A stretch of 21,582 nt of DNA from Candidatus Zipacnadia bacterium (GTDB taxonomy: Bacteria > Armatimonadota > Zipacnadia > Zipacnadales > Zipacnadaceae). The notes under the pieces were generated by a model. That model did not search any database, had not been told where the DNA came from, and saw only the letters and a list, made by a program, of their open reading frames with translations. The translations under genes and the position numbers were made by a program. The stretch is from positions 1 through 21,582 of the forward strand of contig JALGTJ010000004.1 of assembly GCA_029821415.1 (NCBI GenBank). Reading direction: 5' to 3'. Of this stretch, positions 8,095 through 14,692 are shown piece after piece (the stretch's first letter is position 1; every line of letters begins with the position of its first letter).

Positions 8095-9099
8095 GTGAAT
8101 TGCAACCACCCTGAGGAACCGGTGAGTCACTCAGCGCCCACGACCAGCAAAGGTGGTGGGGTCTCGCGCCGTAACTTTCTGAAGGCTACGCTGATGGCCG
8201 TCGCCGGCACGCTTAGCAGTACCGTCAGCACGGCACAGGAGGCAAGCGAAAGGTTGATTATTGACGAACTATCTGATGTCGTAGACCGAACTGAAGTCCC
8301 CATTGCTGAGCTGGTAAAATGGGGTGAGAAAGACGTATCGTGCCGCTTTGTTGTCATTAACGACATTCATCTGCGGCCTGATGGCCCAACCGGCGAATGC
8401 GAAACGATAATGCTACGATTGAAGGAGCAGCGGCCCGACTTCATCGTTTTCAACGGTGATCTCCAGTACGGCCAGGGGAAGAGCCAGCAGGTCTTGCTGG
8501 ATGCGTTCGGTCTCTTGAAGCGCCTTGCCCAGAAGGCGGAAGTCCCTTGTTATTTCGGGATGGGCAACACAGATATGCTCGGGGGGGACGATCCCGCCCA
8601 GCCTTTCCGCACTGCATTTAACACCGAACCGTACTATTCATTCGATGCGGGAGGCGTGCATTTTGTAATGCTGTACACAGAGAAGACGGTCCCTGACCGC
8701 TATGGCATAATAGCTGATCCGGAATTAGCCTGGTTGAAAACTGACCTCGACGCTATGCCGAGAGGCAAGCCGGTTATCCTGTTTGGCCATCATGCCCTAT
8801 ACGTTGATGCTAAGTGGGGTAGTGATAGTTGGGGTGTGGAGAACTCGCGCGAGTTATTCGAACTGCTCGAGCCCTATCACCTCATCGCCACTTTCAGCGC
8901 CCATCGCCACCTGAATCGGATGGATATTGGCCCACGGGGGGCGCTGCACGTCATCAACGGTGCAATGATGGGGGATCACAGTGACAACGTGGGGCGGAAG
9001 AATGACGGCATTGGCTATCGCTGGGTGAGTATTACTAACAGGCAGATAGCAACTACCTGGGTGCGCGTGGGCTTCCGGGATCTTGCCCCGGGCTTCTAA
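8095..9099 (+). CDS. Tat-exported calcineurin-like metallophosphoesterase (334 aa)
   Basis: GTG at 8095 follows GGGAGG with 6-base spacing and is preferred over GTG at 8068. Residues 23-50 are a twin-arginine signal (VSRRNFLKATLMAVAG), implying export of a folded, metal-loaded enzyme. Family motifs in order: NDIH (89-92), NGDLQYG (120-126), GNTD (157-160), FGHH (230-233) and SAHRH (268-272). The metal ligands D90, H92, D122, N158, H232, H270 and H272 are present. The canonical GNH(D/E) histidine, thought to protonate the leaving group, is Thr159, so normal phosphoesterase chemistry may be altered. Substrate unknown. It lies 40 bases behind the broken gene on the same strand and converges on paralog C. 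Confidence 0.9.
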   Translation: MNCNHPEEPVSHSAPTTSKGGGVSRRNFLKATLMAVAGTLSSTVSTAQEASERLIIDELSDVVDRTEVPIAELVKWGEKDVSCRFVVINDIHLRPDGPTGECETIMLRLKEQRPDFIVFNGDLQYGQGKSQQVLLDAFGLLKRLAQKAEVPCYFGMGNTDMLGGDDPAQPFRTAFNTEPYYSFDAGGVHFVMLYTEKTVPDRYGIIADPELAWLKTDLDAMPRGKPVILFGHHALYVDAKWGSDSWGVENSRELFELLEPYHLIATFSAHRHLNRMDIGPRGALHVINGAMMGDHSDNVGRKNDGIGYRWVSITNRQIATTWVRVGFRDLAPGF

Positions 9100-9265
9100 T
9101 GTTATGGAGCCCATTGGTAGCAACGAGTACTACACCGATAAGTTTCCTGCACTGGTTGATATGCACAGATGCCCACGTAATGACGGAAGCTTCCCCGATG
9201 TAACTCGCCACGAAGCCTATCGCACTACGCGGAGGCAGCCGGCCGCATCCGACCGCTGTGTATGC

Positions 9266-10075
9266 TCAGTCCAGCGGTTGATCTCCATTCTCATCGAGCC
9301 AGTCATAGAAGCAGCGATTGGCCTCCCAGTCAAGGTCCATCATACAGGTGCCCAGGATGACCACGCCATAGACTTTGTCGCCGCTCAGCAGCATCTTTGC
9401 TACCTCTAATTGACGGTGCATCAGCTCATAAGATAGCTGCTGGCCATTGCCAAAGTCATACAAGTAGATGCATAACAGCTGGGGCTTGCCACCGCTGAGT
9501 GCAGCTAATAGATCTACATCGCCAGGCAATCGCTCAATGTCGGTGGCGTGCCACAGCGGCGTTAGATAAGCGGCGAAGTAGGGCAGCAAAGCGGGAAGCT
9601 GAGGCCGGTCCAAGGTCATAGTGTATACGGTGCCGTGTAGTGGCAAATGGGGGAATTCTGCTGCGTTGACGAATTGGAGCTGGGCGAGGTGCTCAGGCTT
9701 CACCCCGGCGTCGATGCTTCCGGTGCTGAAGTCATCTATGAGAAACGACTCAACGCGGGTGTCGATCGCGGCCAACGCCTTGGCGTCCCGCAGAGCGGCC
9801 ACACAACGGTCATAGTCCAGGTACATTCCCTTCTCCTTGGAGTGCGAGTGCAGACTCCATTTGGCGATGATGCGCCTGGCTGAGGGCATGGAGTTCAGTG
9901 TCTCACGAGTCAGAGGCAATCCACCGGCCATTAGCACGTTCGTGATACCGGTTTTCTGGATGGCCTCCTCGGTAGTCATAGTTGATTCGCTCCACTCAGT
10001 ATTGTCCGTCATCTGCAGAGCATTTACTTTCATGCCCCACAACCAAAGTCTATCTCGCACTGTTTGTGTTTCCAT
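9266..10075 (-). CDS. Unknown-family paralog C, cytoplasmic (269 aa)
   Basis: The start at 10075 is fixed by AGGAGAT about 8 bases upstream; a longer frame extends to 10180 but lacks family similarity. There is no signal peptide: the protein begins METQTVRDRLWLWGMKVNAL. Landmarks: GITNVLMAGG (43-52), KW-x-LHSHS (72-78), FLIDDFSTG (111-119), GTVYTMTLD (148-156), PLWHATDI (173-180), LSGGKPQLLCIYL (193-205), YDFGNG and GDQPL. It is very close to paralog D in protein and DNA and more distant from A and B. The acidic pair D114-D115 and the following S-T-G are the best active-site candidates (inference). It sits downstream of the DUF4838 gene, 73 bases away. Confidence 0.88.
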   Translation of the reverse strand: METQTVRDRLWLWGMKVNALQMTDNTEWSESTMTTEEAIQKTGITNVLMAGGLPLTRETLNSMPSARRIIAKWSLHSHSKEKGMYLDYDRCVAALRDAKALAAIDTRVESFLIDDFSTGSIDAGVKPEHLAQLQFVNAAEFPHLPLHGTVYTMTLDRPQLPALLPYFAAYLTPLWHATDIERLPGDVDLLAALSGGKPQLLCIYLYDFGNGQQLSYELMHRQLEVAKMLLSGDKVYGVVILGTCMMDLDWEANRCFYDWLDENGDQPLD

Positions 10076-10116
10076 TGTAATTATCTCCTGTATAGTGTTG
10101 ATGGTGCTTGTAAGTA

Positions 10117-10130
10117 TCGCTGTAGCGATC
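10117..10130. promoter_or_regulatory. Short palindrome upstream of paralog C
   Basis: ATCGCT-GT-AGCGAT is a 6+6 inverted repeat with a 2-base centre, about 42 bases before the paralog C start and within the 73-base gap after the DUF4838 gene. It could be an operator. It is short enough to occur by chance. Confidence 0.2.
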
Positions 10131-10148
10131 CAATAGACTGAGGCGCCT

Positions 10149-12482
10149 CTACTCGCGTACCAGGAATATGCGGTCCACATAGAACGGGATTACTCCTGTG
10201 AGTCTGAACCGCAGGTTTATCCCCGACTTCAGCTCATGAACTCCCAGATCATATGTCTGGTATGCATCTGGGCTGACCTTCTTAAGTGGCACAACCTCCT
10301 GCACAATCGAACGATACGGCCAGATGAACATATCAAACGTCTGAAACTCGAAGGCGTTGTCCGTCATCTGCTTCGCCTCGCTGCGCACCTGCGCGTAACA
10401 CCGCCACTTGCCGGTGAAGCGTGCCCGGGTGAACCACTTTGCGGCGGACAGATACTTGGCGAGCCGCACTGCTTTGCCGTCGGAAGCCAGCGGGTCATCG
10501 ACCAACTCAGCCCCTCCTGTCAGAAACTCCTCGTATGGTTCTGACTGGAGAATGACATACTGGTCTTCCGGCAGGCCGCGCACCTCTTTCGGGAGCACAG
10601 ACGGCTTCTCGGAGTAAAGCGTCAACTGCTGGCGGCAGAGCTTGCGCAGAGCAGGCGCGGCATCGGCCCGGGTGTTTGCGGTCACGAAGTACACCTTGGG
10701 ATCGCCGGACCGTCTATACGGCGCACTAATGAACTCTAGGGCGGTCTTCAGATACGCGTCACAGCCGGCCATCACGTCATTAGGCCCAAGAAACTCCCGA
10801 CCCGTCCGCTCCGCCTCGCGTTTGAGCCAAGCCCAGTTCTGCAGCCATACCAGATCAAACGAAATCCGTTCTCGGCGCACCCGTGCCAGCAGCGTGGGCT
10901 TGTCCGCTACCGCCGCCTCGGCCTTCTGCCACAGTCTGGTTGCCTCGTTCATCTCCTCCAGACTGAAGAAGGTGGTATCGTAGTAGTTCCCGTGGTTCAG
11001 TCTCATTCCCGAGCGCTTGACGGCGTTGTGGGCGAGCTCCAGATAGGCGAAGACGTGGGGGCCTGCCGGGCCGTAGTAGCCGTGTGTAAACTCACGGGCA
11101 AGCTGCACCGCATCTTGGGAGGGGTCCCACAGCATGTGCGAGATGACCCACGCGCGCAGGCGGACGAAGTCTCCAATATTGCAGAAACCGTCACCGTTGA
11201 TGAAAATGCCGGTGGCGTGGTTCTTCACGAAGAATCGGACGTCCGGGCCGATATTGAAGATATTGGGGTAGGGCTGGACGGAGTTAACGAAGTTCGTAGT
11301 GTAGTGCCAGAGCCACAGGTTCTTGGTAATGGCGCTCCAGCCCTCAATATCGTCCCGAAAACCGGCGTTGGCCTCGCTGTCCATCGGCTGAGCGAAGTCG
11401 CACTCGAGGCCAGCCACCTGGACTACCACGTTGTCCCTGGGCCGCGCGTGCAGCGGAGGATTGCGCGTCCAGTGGTACGCCAGGGTTTTGACCAGGACAT
11501 CGGGGAATTCCTTCTCTACTGCCTCGGCGACCACGTTGACCGTCTCGATCAGCGCGCCAGAGGCCGATCCCTCCCGCTCGGTTGCGGCCTTGCAAACATC
11601 ACACTGACACTGCCCGTACCCGTCCATCTGACCGACCTGGATGATCCTGGACTGCGGATTCTTCCTCAATATCTCCAGGGCGTTTCTGGCCAACTCTTTG
11701 CGCATCTCGACGTTAGTGAGGCATAGCTGGGAGTCGGACCAGTCCGTAAACGTCCGCTTGCCGTTTAACAGGCTGTACCAGTCAGGGTGCTCGTGGAAGT
11801 ACTTCTTCGGGGGCATGAGGGTGAAGAAGGTATGGCCATAGTCCGGCACCACCGTGCAGTGGCCCCCCAGATCGTCCGGAATATGGTTGAAGTGGCCGTT
11901 GTTCTTGAGCTTGACGCAGAACAGAGGACTTGGGGCGTTCCATCCAACATCGGCGTAGTCGTTATCCCGGATGCTCAAGGGGGGAACGTAGGTGATGTTA
12001 GGCGCTGGGAATGCCAGGGTCGGTCGATGGGGAATGTCCTCCTCCGAGGATGTCCACCAGCGGCATCCGACAATATCCTCCAGAAAGGTATAGACCGCGT
12101 AAAGTGTGCCCCTAGGGCGCCCACCGCTGAGGATCAGATGGTGCCCCTTGGCCTTGATCACGATGCCATCCTGGCCGAGCGACTTCCAGTCGACGTCGGG
12201 CAGCAGCTTCCTCACACTCTCGGTCTGGCCGATCATAATGCAGGGCTGCTCTGCGGGCGCCTCTGCCGCCGATTTCACGGGAAATTCCGCGCCTGTGACT
12301 CGTAACAAATAGGTGGCCAGTTCCTTCGCAGCGTTTCTCTCTGGAGTAGACGCATCGTCTGCTACGGTGATGGTGTAGTTGGTGCGTCCCTCCGTGGCGA
12401 GCGTCAGCAGCCCTTGGGCAGAGCAATGCGGGGCGACCAACGCGACCGCGGCGACTACGGCTATCGGGCAGAGCTTTTTCAC
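10149..12482 (-). CDS. DUF4838 secreted protein with GH67N/GH20b-like N-terminal domain (777 aa)
   Basis: GTG at 12482 follows AAGGAAAATC and begins a clear signal peptide (VKKLCPIAVVAAVALVAPHCSA). Residues 30-155 match the alpha-glucuronidase/hexosaminidase N-terminal accessory domain: NYTITVADDASTPERNAAKE, then GGRPRGTLYAVYTFLEDIVG (120-139) and CRWW. Residues 190-460 match DUF4838, including the QMDGYGQCQCDVC cysteine motif (285-297) and a barrel-like run of strands (LVKTLAYHW, NLWLWHYTTNF, IFINGDGF). The C-terminal 130 residues look like a beta-sandwich. The family is associated with glycan-utilisation loci; catalytic activity is unproven as far as I know. The gene lies between the DapA-family gene and paralog C. 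Confidence 0.9.
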   Translation of the reverse strand: MKKLCPIAVVAAVALVAPHCSAQGLLTLATEGRTNYTITVADDASTPERNAAKELATYLLRVTGAEFPVKSAAEAPAEQPCIMIGQTESVRKLLPDVDWKSLGQDGIVIKAKGHHLILSGGRPRGTLYAVYTFLEDIVGCRWWTSSEEDIPHRPTLAFPAPNITYVPPLSIRDNDYADVGWNAPSPLFCVKLKNNGHFNHIPDDLGGHCTVVPDYGHTFFTLMPPKKYFHEHPDWYSLLNGKRTFTDWSDSQLCLTNVEMRKELARNALEILRKNPQSRIIQVGQMDGYGQCQCDVCKAATEREGSASGALIETVNVVAEAVEKEFPDVLVKTLAYHWTRNPPLHARPRDNVVVQVAGLECDFAQPMDSEANAGFRDDIEGWSAITKNLWLWHYTTNFVNSVQPYPNIFNIGPDVRFFVKNHATGIFINGDGFCNIGDFVRLRAWVISHMLWDPSQDAVQLAREFTHGYYGPAGPHVFAYLELAHNAVKRSGMRLNHGNYYDTTFFSLEEMNEATRLWQKAEAAVADKPTLLARVRRERISFDLVWLQNWAWLKREAERTGREFLGPNDVMAGCDAYLKTALEFISAPYRRSGDPKVYFVTANTRADAAPALRKLCRQQLTLYSEKPSVLPKEVRGLPEDQYVILQSEPYEEFLTGGAELVDDPLASDGKAVRLAKYLSAAKWFTRARFTGKWRCYAQVRSEAKQMTDNAFEFQTFDMFIWPYRSIVQEVVPLKKVSPDAYQTYDLGVHELKSGINLRFRLTGVIPFYVDRIFLVRE

Positions 12483-12499
12483 GATTTTCCTTCTTTCTA

Positions 12500-12513
12500 A
12501 TTTGTTGCCAAAT
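12500..12513. promoter_or_regulatory. Imperfect palindrome before the DUF4838 gene
   Basis: ATTTG-TTGC-CAAAT lies about 18 bases before the start codon and contains TTGCCA, the half-site of the palindrome at 13640-13652 upstream of the DapA-family gene. A shared regulator is possible but rests on two short sites. The remainder of the 216-base gap (12483-12698) holds no feature I can support. Confidence 0.2.
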
Positions 12514-12698
12514 AGGACTGTCAGAAAGCAACTTGTACGTCCCGGGCCTGTGCGCAACCCACTTGTAGCCTATAGCTGTTCAGTTGTTGCGGTTCGGACT
12601 GCCCAGGATGTTTACACAACTGTCATCGTCCGGGCACATGCCCTTCTGCTCGCAACACGAAGGCAGGCCTCATTTGCCAATAATGCCCTTGCCCGATC

Positions 12699-13619
12699 TC
12701 AAGGAGAGACCACCACTGGGATCTCCAGCCTCTGCAGGACCTCACGGACCTTCAGGATTTCCTCAGAAGTTGCTGCTCTGAACGGCAGCCGCATGCGGGG
12801 AGTGGGGTAGTGGCCAGTGAGCCACAGAGCCGCTTTGGCGCAAATCTTGAAGTTCCCGAGTTGCCGAAAAGCGGGATAGAGCACATCTTCGTAGTTGTGC
12901 ATAATGGCAGCGGCTTCCGCCAACTCTCCGCGCTGCATATGATGGAAGAAGGCCAGGGAGATTTCCGGCCGGAACAAGGTGAAGATGTCGGCAAAAGCAC
13001 GGGCGCCAAAGTCCCAGCCCCAAAAGATGGGTCGCATCATCCCGCCAGTGATCGGCACAAAACCTGGTCCACATGCCTGCAGATACGCTGCATGGCGCTC
13101 GTGGTCATTGGTATCGTTCTTCAGGCCAATTACCTGGGGAAGCTCCGCCAGGCGCGCAGCCAGGGCCGGTGAGAGCCCCGGCGTTCCCAGGGTGTAGGCC
13201 AGCAGGGGAAAGTCGGTGGCCTGGGCTATTTGCCGATAGAACTCAAAAAGCTCGTCCTCGCCAGGGCCTCGGCTCCAGTCAACAATCACCTTCACCACGT
13301 CTGCGCCGACCTCTCGACAGTAGTCCACGAAGTCAATACATTCATGCACTGGCCAAGGCTTGGTCGCCGCGATAAACACCGCACGGCCCGCATTCGCCTC
13401 AGCAATACACCGCGTCAGGTCCCGAATCTCCTGTCCGGTAAGAATATAGTACTGGGAGGTGCCTGGTGTAAGCCACATCATCGGCACGCCTTGCTCCACC
13501 TCCCAGTTGACAAACTTGCTAAGCGCATCCCACGCAATGCTGTCATCTTCGTTGAACGGAATCATCACAGGAGCTAGGGGGCCCTGCAGCCGTTCTGCTA
13601 CCTCTCGGAATCGGTCCAT
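12699..13619 (-). CDS. DapA-family (class I aldolase) lyase/synthase (306 aa)
   Basis: ATG at 13619 follows AAGGGAG with 5-base spacing. Length and pattern fit the dihydrodipicolinate synthase/N-acetylneuraminate lyase/2-keto-3-deoxy sugar-acid aldolase superfamily. It opens GPLAPVMIPFNEDDSI. The Schiff-base lysine is K167 in VIGLKND, and the partner tyrosine is Y142 in LLAYTLGTPG. The substrate-carboxylate loop, normally G-x-(T/S)-(T/S)-GE, reads LTPGTSQYY here, so the substrate probably differs from the classic enzymes. There is no signal peptide, so it is cytoplasmic. Located between paralog D and the DUF4838 gene, it plausibly cleaves a keto-acid sugar product. The exact reaction cannot be assigned, and neither dapA nor nanA is justified as a gene symbol. 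Confidence 0.88.
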   Translation of the reverse strand: MDRFREVAERLQGPLAPVMIPFNEDDSIAWDALSKFVNWEVEQGVPMMWLTPGTSQYYILTGQEIRDLTRCIAEANAGRAVFIAATKPWPVHECIDFVDYCREVGADVVKVIVDWSRGPGEDELFEFYRQIAQATDFPLLAYTLGTPGLSPALAARLAELPQVIGLKNDTNDHERHAAYLQACGPGFVPITGGMMRPIFWGWDFGARAFADIFTLFRPEISLAFFHHMQRGELAEAAAIMHNYEDVLYPAFRQLGNFKICAKAALWLTGHYPTPRMRLPFRAATSEEILKVREVLQRLEIPVVVSP

Positions 13620-13639
13620 AACCACTCCCTTCTACGAGA

Positions 13640-13652
13640 TGGCAACTTGCCA
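13640..13652. promoter_or_regulatory. Palindrome TGGCAA-C-TTGCCA before the DapA-family gene
   Basis: A perfect 6+1+6 palindrome lies 21 bases upstream of the start codon, in the 85-base gap after paralog D. This position suits an operator or attenuating hairpin. The half-site TTGCCA recurs before the DUF4838 gene (12505-12510). Confidence 0.3.
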
Positions 13653-13704
13653 GCCCAACGGATGTAGGATCATGTTCGGCACTGGTTGCCCTCGGGCCAT
13701 TCGC

Positions 13705-14526
13705 CTATGATATGGGTTTGTCACCTTTCTCCTCGAGCCACTCGTAGAAGACGTGGTTTGCCTCCCAATCTTGGTCCATCAGGCAGGTGCCAGTGAATTC
13801 TAACCCTATAACTCGCTTTTCGCGCAGCATCATTTCCCCGACCTCCAGATGGCGTAGCATCAAGTCGCGAGGGATCGGACGGCCATTGCCGAAGTCCCAG
13901 AAATACAGACAAAGCAGCATCGGCTTCCCCCCGCTAAGCTCGCTTACACGGTCCAGCGCCGCCGGAATCGTCTCAATCTGGTCAGCATGCCACAGCGGCA
14001 CCAGCAGCATTGCGAAATACGGCAGTAGCGCGGGTAGTTCGGGCCGATCCAGACTCATAGTATACGTCGTGCCACATAGCGGCAAATGAGGGAATTCCGC
14101 CGCGTTGACAAACTGGAGCTGGGCCAGGTGCTCAGGCTTCACCCCGGCGTCAATCGTCCCCGTGCTGAAATCGTCTATAAGGAATGCCTCAACGCGTGTG
14201 TCGGCCGCAGCCAGTTCCTTGGCACCGCGCAGGGCACGTATACAACCGTCATAGTCGAGGTAGTTCCCCTTCTCCGGTGAGTGGGAATGCAGGGTCCATT
14301 TGGCGATGATGCGCTTGGCCGAGGGCATCGAATCGAGTGTTTCACGGGTGAGCGGCAGCCCACCAGCCATTAGCACATTGGTAATGCCGGTCCGCTGAAT
14401 GGCCTGCTCAGTCGTCAGCGTGGAGTTCTGCCACTCCTCGCCCGCACTATAGGATCCGGTTTCCTGTAATGCATTCACGCGCATGCCCCATAGCCACAGC
14501 TTGTCTCGCAGTGTCTGTTGGCTCAT
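13705..14526 (-). CDS. Unknown-family paralog D, cytoplasmic (273 aa)
   Basis: ATG at 14526 has GGAGGT 7 bases upstream; an in-frame GTG three codons earlier overlaps that site and is unlikely. There is no signal peptide. It opens MSQQTLRDKLWLWGMRVNAL. Landmarks: GITNVLMAGG (47-56), KWTLHSHS (76-83), FLIDDFSTG (115-123), TTYTMSLD (153-160), PLWHADQI (177-184), LSGGKPMLLCLYF (197-209) and WDFGNG. The terminus is GDKPIS. Most positions match paralog C, including the central PEHLAQLQFVNAAEFPHLPL stretch, so the two arose by recent duplication. It is the first gene of the D-DapA-DUF4838-C group, with a 27-base inverted repeat about 50 bases upstream. Confidence 0.88.
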   Translation of the reverse strand: MSQQTLRDKLWLWGMRVNALQETGSYSAGEEWQNSTLTTEQAIQRTGITNVLMAGGLPLTRETLDSMPSAKRIIAKWTLHSHSPEKGNYLDYDGCIRALRGAKELAAADTRVEAFLIDDFSTGTIDAGVKPEHLAQLQFVNAAEFPHLPLCGTTYTMSLDRPELPALLPYFAMLLVPLWHADQIETIPAALDRVSELSGGKPMLLCLYFWDFGNGRPIPRDLMLRHLEVGEMMLREKRVIGLEFTGTCLMDQDWEANHVFYEWLEEKGDKPIS

Positions 14527-14577
14527 TGTGAGCACCTCCGGATAGTATTACGTCTATTGAGTTGCGTCATGCGGTAT

Positions 14578-14604
14578 ATGATTGATCTGGATGCAATCAA
14601 TCAT
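14578..14604. promoter_or_regulatory. Perfect inverted repeat, candidate operator of paralog D group
   Basis: ATGATTGAT and ATCAATCAT form perfect 9-base arms around a 9-base spacer. The centre lies about 65 bases upstream of the paralog D start, in a 166-base non-coding stretch. Arm length and AT-rich content look like a dimeric repressor site more than a terminator, since no T-run follows. Confidence 0.4.
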
Positions 14605-14626
14605 GCATTCAACGGCAGCCGACCTT

Positions 14627-14660
14627 CCACCGCCATTGGGTAGTAGCCCACTTGCGGTGG
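14627..14660 (-). terminator. Imperfect hairpin after the first Asp-box gene
   Basis: CCACCGC/GCGGTGG (7 bp) enclose a 3/3 internal loop, then TGGG/CCCA around a TAGTAG loop. It sits 33 bases past the stop codon of the 14693-16432 gene in the direction of transcription. It lacks a following T-run, so it may be a weak or factor-dependent terminator or an mRNA-stabilising hairpin that separates the Asp-box genes from the D group. Confidence 0.4.
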
Positions 14661-14692
14661 CTCTTAAGCCGACCAGGGCAGAATGTTTGTGA

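Noticed and set aside
10076..10180. N-terminal extension of paralog C to 10180
   Set aside because: A strong ribosome site precedes the ATG at 10075, and the extension has no counterpart in paralog D.
10992..11726. 244-codon rightward frame antisense to the DUF4838 gene
   Set aside because: It is a shadow of a recognised gene; the composition is explained by the opposite strand.
12699..13619. Naming the DapA-family gene N-acetylneuraminate lyase because sialidase-fold genes are nearby
   Set aside because: The substrate loop does not match, and the neighbouring propellers are not shown to be sialidases.
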